This document shows positions 1-7,474 of a stretch of 64,000 nucleotides of DNA, piece by piece. The translations under genes were made by a program, and so were the position numbers. The stretch covers positions 1-64,000 of the forward strand of contig CAZBXE010000005.1 of assembly GCA_964496125.1 (NCBI GenBank), read 5' to 3'. Every line of letters starts with the position of its first letter. Within the stretch, counting starts at the first letter, position 1. This DNA is from CAZBXE01 sp964496125 (GTDB lineage: Bacteria; Chlamydiota; Chlamydiia; Chlamydiales; CAZBXE01). Below the pieces are notes generated by a model. It did no database searches, was not told the origin of the DNA, and saw nothing but the letters and a program-made list of their open reading frames with translations.

Positions 1-1021
1 CTAGTCCAAGGCTTTTGAGTGAGGAAAGGTTGCCAATTTCCCGTGGAATGGCTGTCAGACGATTTCTTATTAGGAAAAGGGTTTGGAGTGAGGAAAGCTT
101 GCCTATTTCCGGTGGAAGGGCTGTGAGACGATTTCGTCCTAGGTCAAGGGTCACGAGTGAGGAAAGGTTGCCTATTTGCGTTGGAAGGGCTGTGAGCGCT
201 TTTCCCCATAGGTTAAAGGTTACGAGCGAGGAAAGGTTGCCAATTTCCCCTGGAAGGAATTCGACATTGGTTGCTCTTATGCTTAGATGCTCGAGCGACT
301 GTAGTGTTGCAACACGGTTTAGAAGTTCCCCTCTATTGGAGAGAAGTGTATCACCGAACAAATCTATGCATTTGAGCGAAGTACAGTTCTCTTGCCTGAA
401 CAAATCAAGTGGTGCAGATGCATCTAGGCTTAAATAAATTGCGTCTTTTAGACATGTTATAGGCGATGTTGCGGAGTCGTCTTGCTTTAACTCTGCTATA
501 ATATTTTTTTGAGTGTCTTTGGCTCTTTTGCCCTTTGCCTGCTGCAGAAAGCTTTCCCAAGTTTCTTTTGGGCTGTTGCGTAATAAATCTGTAACTTTTA
601 TCGGAAGTAGGTGTGCAAATCTCGGAATGCAATCGAGAGAAATATTAAAATCATTTAGGTGGTAAAGGTTACGAATAGAAAAGCTTCGATTGGCGCTTTT
701 TCCGACACGAAACAAGAGATCTAAAAAGGCGTAAAGTTCAGTTCGATTTCGAAACGAGAAGTTTGTTCTACTTTTCCAAATATTCAAATCGTGAAAGATC
801 ATATCATGAAAGGTTTTTGATGCAGACGACAAATTAAAGAGATCACCAATTTTTAAATATTTGGTAGTCAGATCAATTATTTCGATAGGAAGATTTTGCA
901 AGGGAAAAAGCTCTTCTTTCTGTCTCTCGTGAGGGGGAGAGCTTTTAGTGCTTAAAGAACTCGAGGCTCCAGAAATGGGGTTAAAATGTAAGGTGTTTCT
1001 ACTTGGTCCGTTAGTTTTCAT
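1..1021 (-). CDS. F-box / leucine-rich-repeat protein, C-terminus beyond the left edge
   Basis: An open minus-strand frame runs from an ATG at 1021 to base 1, at least 340 codons; the stop lies outside the window. Just upstream, a TAA (1037-1039) closes the frame. Residues about 42-83 form an F-box: LPIEIIDLTTKYLKIGDL, then SSASKTFHDM and IWKSR. This is the eukaryotic fold that recruits Skp1 of SCF ubiquitin ligases. From about residue 240 at least four 23-residue leucine-rich repeats follow (for example NRLTALPPEIGKLSSL); they appear on the plus strand as a 69-bp tandem periodicity at 15-290. No signal peptide is visible. F-box/LRR proteins in intracellular bacteria are usually secreted effectors that redirect host ubiquitination; that role here is inference. 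Confidence 0.85.
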   Translation of the reverse strand, partial: MKTNGPSRNTLHFNPISGASSSLSTKSSPPHERQKEELFPLQNLPIEIIDLTTKYLKIGDLFNLSSASKTFHDMIFHDLNIWKSRTNFSFRNRTELYAFLDLLFRVGKSANRSFSIRNLYHLNDFNISLDCIPRFAHLLPIKVTDLLRNSPKETWESFLQQAKGKRAKDTQKNIIAELKQDDSATSPITCLKDAIYLSLDASAPLDLFRQENCTSLKCIDLFGDTLLSNRGELLNRVATLQSLEHLSIRATNVEFLPGEIGNLSSLVTFNLWGKALTALPTQIGNLSSLVTLDLGRNRLTALPPEIGKLSSLQTLFLIRNRLTAIPREIGNLSSLKSLGL

Positions 1022-1674
1022 TGGTTTTCCTTTTTTTTATTTAAAACAATCGCATCTATTATTAATTATTGTTGGTTTTGCGCAAACGTCAATTATTGAG
1101 TTTGTGTGTAATAAATTATTAATTTCGGCGTGAAATTCTCTTGTTTTTTCGCTAATCGTTTTGTTTTCGGTGACAAAGAAAACTTTATTCTTCTTGTTCC
1201 ATTTTATCTGCTGTTAACACTTCTGTCAAATACAACAAAAGTATATAGATTTTTTTATGTTTGTTAGCAAATTCTTTCCAGGTCTTGTTATACACAAATG
1301 AATTGGAAGTTGGTAATATGCCAAGGAGGCGCTCTCAATTTGTGCCAGCGGTAGAGGCGTCGAAGCGGCTCTGGTTAAAAACCAGAGCGATGCAGACGGG
1401 CAAAAAGTGAGGGATTGTCCGACGCAGGGAGAAACAAACTTTCCAGTTCGTTTGTGTATACAGGAAGCAATTGGATGTTTTTATTGACAGAGCCAACCTG
1501 CCTTGATTTCTGGAGCGATGAGCTTTTAGCCCCCTCCTCCTTCTTTTTTACCTTGCGCCGAAGGCGGGAGGTGCACATTTACCGTTTTTTTTGTGTACAA
1601 AATGATTTGTATCGAATACAATTCATTAAAAAAATAAAAGTATAATCTTGTAAATAATGCAAAGGAAATAAACT
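1022..1674. other. AT-rich divergent intergenic region
   Basis: This 653-bp gap separates two divergently transcribed F-box genes and should hold both promoters. It contains palindromic element copy A (1289-1460). The rest is AT-rich, with runs of T near 1031-1038 and 1584-1591. No convincing gene was found; a 76-codon plus-strand frame here begins inside the palindromic element and resembles nothing. Confidence 0.6.
1289..1460 (-). repeat. 172-bp nested-palindrome element, copy A (inverted)
   Basis: The ends are inverted repeats: TATACACAAATGAATTGGAA on the left and, read on the opposite strand, TATACACAAACGAACTGGAA on the right. Inside lie a central hairpin (CTCTGG, loop, CCAGAG near 1369-1388) and a weaker middle stem. 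The reverse complement aligns end to end with copies B (2978-3149) and D (42614-42785), all exactly 172 bp. It looks like a miniature inverted-repeat element or a structured RNA/DNA repeat; no transposase is encoded. Confidence 0.8.
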
Positions 1675-2940
1675 ATGCAACCAAGCCCTCTTAGAAAATT
1701 TGCACATGCCGTTGACCCGGTTCAAGGAACACCGCCCTCTCGGCAGCCTATTTCCAAACAGCCATTTCCTGTTGAAATAATGGAATTGATTTTTGGATTC
1801 CTAGATCTTAAAAGTCTTGCACGCAGCAAGGGGGTATGCAGGTTGTTTCGTGCAGTCATCACTCCAGTCTATCACAAACAGCTCTCTGAACTCTATCCTG
1901 CTTTTTACTCCTCAAAAGACCCAGAGCGAACTATCATGAAAATAAGAGCATTGCAGGGAAAAACTATTCAGCTCAGCTTGAAGTCTCTTGAAAATGAGAT
2001 AGCTTTTGCTTCTGTTTGTAATACCATTTTCTCTCCTTCTACTCTTCTGCTCTCCTATAAAAAGCAGAACATTGAAATGAGAGATTTAAAAACTGACGAA
2101 TGTTACTTGAAAATTCCAGAAAGAGAAAAAAAAATTCAGTGCCTTGCCGCTCTAGGAACAACTTTGTGTATAGGTTACAGAGATCCAGGTAGTATAGAGC
2201 TGTTTTCATTCACACGAGAGGGCGTATTAAAACAGAAGTGGGAGATCGACTTAAACAGCTCCTCGTGTAACTCATTTTGTTTTGCGGATACTACTTTATA
2301 CTGGGGAAGTGGGAACGTGCAAGAAGCTGGATCGGTTAGCAGTTTGTCTCTTGCAGAAAAGAAGAACCTCGTCATAGAAAATACAGAAACAAGATATTCA
2401 ATCCGTGAATTACAAGTCGTTAATGGTAAGCTTTTCATGCGTACAGACTCTGGTCCTCTTCGTATTTGCAACCTTAAAACATGTGCAGAGGAGGCACAAA
2501 TAGGTTCACACATCAAAGCTTTCACTATCCTTGGGAACTTTCTTTATACGTTGGACGAAAAAGAACATGACGGGTCCTTTTATGATGCCGAGTCTAGCCG
2601 CAACGGGTATTATAGAGGTAGAGGGTGTGCCCTTAGCAGACACAACCTTTCTACAATGATGATGGAGCGAGAAACCAGCAGTCCTTTTACAGATTCAATC
2701 GGTGCAGCGAAGATGTTTGTAAATCAAAGTGTGGTTCTAGTAGCGCTAAATAGTTATCCTACAACTAACCTGTTGCTCTTGCAAGCCCAAACCCTCGAAG
2801 AAATAGGTTTTTTTACCTTTAACGTAAACCTTCTCGACGTATACCACGCGTTCATTTTTGATGAGACACTGCGTTGTGTTACTTCTAACCGAATTGCTGA
2901 CTTTGATTTTACTAAAATACCTGGATACCCCCGTACCTGA
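1675..2940 (+). CDS. F-box protein with a beta-rich, propeller-like C-terminal region
   Basis: 421 residues from ATG at 1675. The F-box spans about residues 30-66 (FPVEIMELIFGFLDLKSLAR, then CRLFRAV). The remaining ~330 residues are rich in short hydrophobic beta-strand-like segments ending in acidic or aromatic turns (LCIGYRDPGSIELFSF, LLVALNSY-like blades). This suggests a WD40/Kelch-type propeller, but no canonical WD motifs are visible, so the fold is inferred. No signal peptide is apparent; delivery by type III secretion would be expected for an effector. The gene is bracketed by inverted copies of the 172-bp element. The neighbouring divergent gene also carries an F-box, making this a small F-box locus. 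Confidence 0.75.
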   Translation: MQPSPLRKFAHAVDPVQGTPPSRQPISKQPFPVEIMELIFGFLDLKSLARSKGVCRLFRAVITPVYHKQLSELYPAFYSSKDPERTIMKIRALQGKTIQLSLKSLENEIAFASVCNTIFSPSTLLLSYKKQNIEMRDLKTDECYLKIPEREKKIQCLAALGTTLCIGYRDPGSIELFSFTREGVLKQKWEIDLNSSSCNSFCFADTTLYWGSGNVQEAGSVSSLSLAEKKNLVIENTETRYSIRELQVVNGKLFMRTDSGPLRICNLKTCAEEAQIGSHIKAFTILGNFLYTLDEKEHDGSFYDAESSRNGYYRGRGCALSRHNLSTMMMERETSSPFTDSIGAAKMFVNQSVVLVALNSYPTTNLLLLQAQTLEEIGFFTFNVNLLDVYHAFIFDETLRCVTSNRIADFDFTKIPGYPRT

Positions 2941-2977
2941 ACACGAAAGAACTCTTCGTTCAGTGTACATCGAAACG

Positions 2978-3149
2978 TATACCCAAATGAACTGAAAACC
3001 TGGTTTTTTCCTGCGTCGGACAAGCTCTCAATTTTTGCCCGCCTGCATCGCTCTGGTTTTTAACCAGAGCTGCTTTGTCGCCGCTTCTGCTTGCAAAATT
3101 GAGAGATCCTCCTTGTCATATTCCCAGCTTTTCAGTTCATTTGGGTATA
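2978..3149 (+). repeat. 172-bp nested-palindrome element, copy B
   Basis: It begins 37 bp after the stop of the F-box gene. Outer stem: CCCAAATGAACTGAAAA at the left pairs with TTTTCAGTTCATTTGGG at the right. Middle stem: CTCTCAATTTT pairs with AAAATTGAGAG. Central stem: GCTCTGG, TTTTTAA loop, CCAGAGC. The element could act as a transcription terminator for the F-box gene, but its length and conservation across loci suggest a dispersed repeat. TATA-type ends are compatible with a TA target duplication. Confidence 0.85.
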
Positions 3150-3391
3150 ACTTGGGTTAGCCTAAAAGAAACCTTCTCTACGAGACTTGAGTAAGAATTT
3201 ACAAAGAGAGGGGTGAAATTTCGCTGAATCTTGTCCAACCAAAGCACACCACCTCAATTTCCCAAGAATCAATTTTATCCAGATAGGTTCATGTCCAAAA
3301 AAGCGGGGCATGTAAAAATAAATTTCAATTAATTTTTTTTGTTTTCTCTATCGCAAGTAGAAACAAAACAAATTGCATAAAGGATTTTTTT
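3150..3391. other. Non-coding stretch ahead of the PPR-SMR pseudogene
   Basis: AT-rich DNA of 242 bp with no open frame of note. It ends in AATTAATTTTTTTTG-type tracts and probably held the promoter of the decayed gene downstream. Confidence 0.4.
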
Positions 3392-4547
3392 GTGTCATTT
3401 CCTAACCCTGTTTCTAAATCGTCAGCAGGATCGAAAAGTAACTCGCTTCGGCCTAGTGTGCCTCCTTCCTCAGAGAAAAGCAAACTGGAAGTAGTCGAAA
3501 CAACGCAAAATTTAGGAAGACATTTTTTTCAAGAGCCCCGAAACCACGCCCCCCAAGAGCTCTCTGTTTCTCGACCAGGCAATCCACGCCAAGAACGGTG
3601 GTCTCACACACAAGAAAAAAAGGTAGATTTAGAGCAGCCAGAAAGAGATAGTAGTAGACCAAGTGGGGGTGAAGAACCAAACAAGTCGGTCACGCCAATC
3701 GAATTTTCAGCAAGGAAGCTCTCACCACTATAGGGGTTACAGGGGAGCAGGAAGTGCAAAGTTGGGTTCTAGAGAAATTGTTCAACCATCATACGAGAAA
3801 CAAATAAAATCAAGTCTTATTCCCTATAATAGGAAAAGGTGTTTCCCCAGATCATTTTACGTTCACGCTCATCCTCAAGTGCTGTGTGAAAGCAGGTGCT
3901 GAAAAAAAAGCATTAGACATAATTGACGTAATGATGCCTGACGTGGGCCTAAAACCAAACCTGATTACTTTTCAGCACGTTGCTCGGCGTATTTGCGGCA
4001 ACGGGTAACGAAAAGGCCGCACTAGAGGTAATTGAAACAGGGATGCCTAAAGTGGGAATGAAACCAGACCCTACTATTTTTACGAATTTTATGGGTATTT
4101 TCGTGAAAACAAAGAATAAGGAACAATTAAAGAAGGTGCCAGAGCTTGCAACAAAGCTAGGGGTAGCGTCATGCATTGAGATTTATCGGTCCTTGGTGAA
4201 TGTTTTTATTGATCTTAAGCAGGTAGATGAGGCGCAAGCAATTTACAAAGAACATGTTGCTCCTTCTGTCCATCCTATTGGGAAGGGAAAACTGATTGAT
4301 TTACATAGCTTGACGTATGGTACAGCTTATTTAGTTGTGCGAAATCATATTATGGATATGGAAGAGAAAGGGGAAAAAACCCCTCTATTCCATCATTGCA
4401 GGGGTGGGTTACCACTCCAAAAATAATCAGCTGTATGGCATGCGAAATTACATTGCACAAAAATTGAAAGAATACCACCCTAATCTTGTGCTGAAGCAAG
4501 TGTGGGATAATCCAGGAAGGTATAATCTAGAGTTTGTGGATTGCTAA
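3392..4547 (+). pseudogene. PPR-SMR protein, decayed by three frameshifts and a stop
   Basis: The coding signal moves between frames. From GTG at 3392 a polar N-terminus of about 100 residues is read. At about 3700 the signal moves to another frame, which has an in-frame TAA at 3805-3807. It then continues with pentatricopeptide motifs (SPDHFTFTLILKCCVKAG; GLKPNLITF). At about 3972 it shifts again (STLLGVFAATGNEKAALEVI; GMKPDPTIFTNFM), and near 4374-4390 a third time, into a C-terminus with a Smr-like domain (DLHSLTYGTAYLVVRNHIM ... IAGVGYHSKNN ... GMRNYIAQKLKEY). PPR repeats are sequence-specific RNA-binding helical repeats, common in eukaryotic organelles and rare in bacteria; Smr domains bind or cut nucleic acid. 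The combination suggests an acquired eukaryotic-type gene now eroding. Sequencing error cannot be excluded, but three shifts plus a stop argue for true decay. Confidence 0.75.
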
Positions 4548-4921
4548 AAGATTAGATGTTTTAGCCAAGGCGGGATCATTTTCTTGCTTTTGCTAGGCCG
4601 CTTGCTCAAGCCTATGCCTGCTGCGTACTGGCAGCTCGGCTGAGCATCGCGGCCTTATCTTCTTTTCTAAAAGACTAATTTGCCACAATTGTCCGGGTTA
4701 TGTCTTGGCCCTTACATTTTAAGAAAAGACCCTTCTCTTCATTGGCTTCTTTGGGATTCAATAGCTTTTTATCGTCATGTGTATTGTTTCCTCCAAGTTA
4801 GCATCTCCTAGGCCAATTAGCCTAGCTAAGGTGACATTTCTACTTTGGGCTTACACAATGCAAGAAAAGAGTTGAGGTAAAAGACAGGGCATGTTACTGT
4901 TACTGCATTAAATGAAGATAA
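4548..4921. other. Intergenic region with a nested hairpin upstream of tRNAs
   Basis: No gene is visible in 374 bp. At 4595-4655 lies an imperfect stem: AGGCCGC pairs with GCGGCCT, TGCTCA with TGAGCA, and inner AGCC/GGCT and CTGC/GCAG pairs follow. A second short palindrome CTAGGC-CAATTA-GCCTAG lies near 4811-4828. The first could be a terminator relic of the pseudogene; neither has a convincing T tract directly after it. The tRNA promoter should lie near 4870-4915, but I cannot place it with confidence. Confidence 0.45.
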
Positions 4922-4994
4922 CGCGGGGTGGAGCAGGGGTTAGCTCGTCGGGCTCATAACCCGAAGGCCGGAGGTTCGAATCCTTCCCCCGCTA
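4922..4994 (+). tRNA. Initiator tRNA-fMet (CAT)
   Basis: Cloverleaf: acceptor CGCGGGG with 3' CCCCGC, T arm GGAGG-TTCGAAT-CCTTC, anticodon loop CTCATAA. Three consecutive G:C pairs in the anticodon stem (GGG/CCC) and an unpaired 1-72 position (C opposite T) are hallmarks of the initiator tRNA. The sequence closely resembles the E. coli initiator through the D and anticodon arms. CCA is not encoded. Confidence 0.93.
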
Positions 4995-4998
4995 TTTT

Positions 4999-5071
4999 AG
5001 CGGTATAGCTCAGTGGTTAGAGCAACGGAATCATAATCCGTTGGTCGTTGGTTCGAATCCGACTACCGCTA
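4999..5071 (+). tRNA. tRNA with CAT anticodon, probably elongator Met
   Basis: Acceptor AGCGGTA pairs with TACCGCT, discriminator A; anticodon stem ACGGA/TCCGT with loop ATCATAA; T loop TTCGAAT. It lies 4 bp after the initiator tRNA, so they are probably cotranscribed. A CAT anticodon can also belong to tRNA-Ile2, read after lysidine modification. The acceptor stem lacks the C4-G69 and C5-G68 pairs favoured by TilS, so elongator Met is preferred. Confidence 0.85.
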
Positions 5072-5185
5072 CACATGTCCTAACGAATTCCCTGCCAATA
5101 TGTTAGGATTCTAGAGACTTATCTATTGCATCCATAATCTTGAACCATTACAACTAAGGTATAGTTGATTGAATGGGGCTTAACG

Positions 5186-5998
5186 ATGAGAGGCATGACA
5201 CAGCAAAAGTTAGAAGTTCGCGAGCATGTTGAACTAGACGTAAACGGAGAGAAGATATTTGGCATGATTCATCTCCCGCAACAGACGCAAAAAGCGCCTG
5301 CAGTGCTCTTTTGTCACGGTTATGCCGGTACGAAAATTGGAAGCCAGAGGATGTTTGTTCTCTTGGCTGAACAACTCAGCAAGGCGGGCATTGTCGCTCT
5401 TCGTTTTGACTGCCGTGGTTCAGGCGATAGTGAGGGGGATTTCCAAGCGATGACGATCTCAAGAGAGATCGAAGATACCGTCCGCATGCTGGAATTTTTA
5501 GGAAACCACCCGAAAGTTGACCCTACAAAAATCGGTCTCTTAGGTAGGTCTCTTGGCAGTGTGATCGCTGTTCTTACTTCAAAACTTCTCAGAAATACCA
5601 AAAGTTTAGCCTTGTGGTCTCCCATTTTTGACTCGGATCAATGGAAAGAAGACCTACAGAATCATATCCAAAATCCAAACGTAGATCTTAAAGGGGGCGG
5701 GGCGCCTGTCGTGAAAGGACACAGGTCGAATTTTGTTTTCCTGAAGGAGTTTTTCTCCCTCCAGATGGATAAGGACATTCAGTCTTTAAGTCATGTTCCT
5801 CTTCTTCTTGTCCACGGCGAAAAAGACAAGACTGTGCATTTTGCGCAGACAGAGAAATACGAGCTTGCAAGAAAATCTGCGAAGGCTGAAACTAAGCTCA
5901 TACGCTTGCCAAACACAGATCATTATTACTGTGATGTGCAGGAGCGAGATACCATTGTGCAAGAGACTGCAAAATGGTTTGCTAAAACCTTATCCTAA
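5186..5998 (+). CDS. Alpha/beta hydrolase, S9/acyltransferase-like
   Basis: About 270 residues from the ATG at 5186, preceded by GGGG; a TTG at 5165 is a weaker alternative. The fold is clear: oxyanion HGYAG, strand turn RFDCRGSGDSEG, nucleophile elbow GRSLGS, acid in VHGEKDKTV, and His in NTDHYYCD. There is no signal peptide, so it is probably cytosolic. It lies 12 bp upstream of the PPi-phosphofructokinase gene. As I recall, Chlamydia trachomatis also carries a hydrolase/acyltransferase-type gene (CT206) between its two pfk genes, so this pairing looks ancestral. The substrate is unknown. Confidence 0.82.
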   Translation: MRGMTQQKLEVREHVELDVNGEKIFGMIHLPQQTQKAPAVLFCHGYAGTKIGSQRMFVLLAEQLSKAGIVALRFDCRGSGDSEGDFQAMTISREIEDTVRMLEFLGNHPKVDPTKIGLLGRSLGSVIAVLTSKLLRNTKSLALWSPIFDSDQWKEDLQNHIQNPNVDLKGGGAPVVKGHRSNFVFLKEFFSLQMDKDIQSLSHVPLLLVHGEKDKTVHFAQTEKYELARKSAKAETKLIRLPNTDHYYCDVQERDTIVQETAKWFAKTLS

Positions 5999-6010
5999 CA
6001 CACGCATGCT

Positions 6011-7474
6011 ATGCATCTTCCAAAAATTTTCGAAAAGATCAACAAGGCAGCACCAGGGCCTGTAAATACCCTTCCTGCAAAACTGTCGCAAGAGATTTCT
6101 TCTCGCTTTCCCCATACTGCAGCCTCACCAGTTTTGACTTTCCAAAAACAAGCCCAAGCAAGACCGGTTCCTCTGCTTGTTGGTGTTGTTTTTTCCGGCG
6201 GACAAGCCCCAGGGGGGCATAATGTGGTCACGGGCCTCTTTGATGCCCTCAAAAAAATGCATCCAAGCAGTCGTCTCATAGGCTTTCTTGGGGGACCGAG
6301 CGGCATCCTTGATGGTCGTACCGTCGAACTCACCCAGGAAAACCTAGAGCCTTACCGCAACCAAGGAGGATTTGATCTGCTTGGATCAGGCCGGACAAAG
6401 ATTGAGACAGAAGAGCAGCTCCAACAGGCTGAAAACACTATACGAAAGCTGAAGATAGATGGGCTTGTTTTGATTGGAGGGGATGACACAAATACAAACG
6501 CAGCTATTCTGGCAGAGCGCTTTTTAGATAGGAGTGTCGATTGTACTGTCGTAGGGGTTCCCAAAACGATTGACGGCGATGTAAAAAATAGCTTCGTGGA
6601 CGTGCCCTTTGGATTTGATACAGCATCAAAAACGTACGCGTACACCATTGGCAGCCTGATGCGCGATGCGCTTTCACAGGGAAAATACTATTTTTTTATC
6701 AAGCTTATGGGAAGAAGTGCCTCCCATATTGCCCTAGAATGCGCTTTGCAGACACATCCGAACTACACTGTCATTAGCGAAGAGGTCAAAGAGAACAAAA
6801 AAAGCCTGCAGGACATTGTTAGAGAACTTGCCGACATGGTTTGCAAACGTGCGGAGTCTCAAAAAAATTTTGGTGTTGTCCTTATCCCAGAAGGCTTGCT
6901 TGAGTTCTTGCCCCCCGAAAACTTTACTTCCTTCCCTCCAAAAATTCAGGAGCAGCTAGTAAACGATTTAGACCCGCATGGAAACGTGCAGGTCTCGAAA
7001 ATTGAAACAGAACGACTTCTGGGGGCTCTTGTCGAGCAGGAGCTTGCCAAACGAAAAGATTTTAAGGGCAAGTTTAACTACCAACCTGTCTTTTTGGGCT
7101 ATGAGGGAAGATCTTGTAATCCTTCTCAGTTTGATGCGGCTTATTGCTACGCCTTGGGATATGTGGCAGCGGGCCTTTTGAATAGCCGTAAGACAGGGTG
7201 CATGTGTGCCTTAAGAAATTTAGAGCTGCCTCCAGAAAAATGGGAGCCATGCGGCGTGCCCCTTGTGAGTCTCATGGGGATGGAAGTGCGTAAAGGAAAG
7301 AATATTCCTGTTGTCAAGAAGGCGCTTGTGGATTTGGAGGGTGCCCCCTTTGTCCATTTTAAACAAAGCCGGCAAGATTGGATGTATGAGGATAACTATT
7401 TGTATCCCCCTGCTGTCTCCTATCATAATTTTATACCCCCTCTTACGTTAGCCTTGGAAAAAAAGCATGAGTAG
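6011..7474 (+). CDS. pfp: Pyrophosphate-dependent 6-phosphofructokinase
   Basis: 487 residues. It phosphorylates fructose 6-phosphate with PPi, a reversible glycolytic step in the cytosol. Motifs: FSGGQAPGGHNVV in the nucleotide/PPi loop, GGDDTNTNA (the second Asp marks PPi rather than ATP use) near residue 156, PKTIDGD with the PPi-type Lys near 183, and GRSASHIALECAL for substrate binding. Length fits the long plant/spirochaete/chlamydial PFP clade. The stop overlaps the next gene's start by 8 bp, so the two are translationally linked. Confidence 0.93.
   Translation: MHLPKIFEKINKAAPGPVNTLPAKLSQEISSRFPHTAASPVLTFQKQAQARPVPLLVGVVFSGGQAPGGHNVVTGLFDALKKMHPSSRLIGFLGGPSGILDGRTVELTQENLEPYRNQGGFDLLGSGRTKIETEEQLQQAENTIRKLKIDGLVLIGGDDTNTNAAILAERFLDRSVDCTVVGVPKTIDGDVKNSFVDVPFGFDTASKTYAYTIGSLMRDALSQGKYYFFIKLMGRSASHIALECALQTHPNYTVISEEVKENKKSLQDIVRELADMVCKRAESQKNFGVVLIPEGLLEFLPPENFTSFPPKIQEQLVNDLDPHGNVQVSKIETERLLGALVEQELAKRKDFKGKFNYQPVFLGYEGRSCNPSQFDAAYCYALGYVAAGLLNSRKTGCMCALRNLELPPEKWEPCGVPLVSLMGMEVRKGKNIPVVKKALVDLEGAPFVHFKQSRQDWMYEDNYLYPPAVSYHNFIPPLTLALEKKHE

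Noticed and set aside
15..437. Tandem repeat frame with period 23 residues on the plus strand
   Set aside because: It is the complement of the leucine-rich repeats of the minus-strand F-box gene; the plus-strand frame has no other support.
1415..1645. 76-codon plus-strand frame
   Set aside because: It begins inside the palindromic element and has no homology, start site or composition supporting a gene.
4999..5071. tRNA-Ile2 (lysidine) reading of the second CAT tRNA
   Set aside because: The acceptor stem lacks the pairs that favour TilS; kept as a possibility only.
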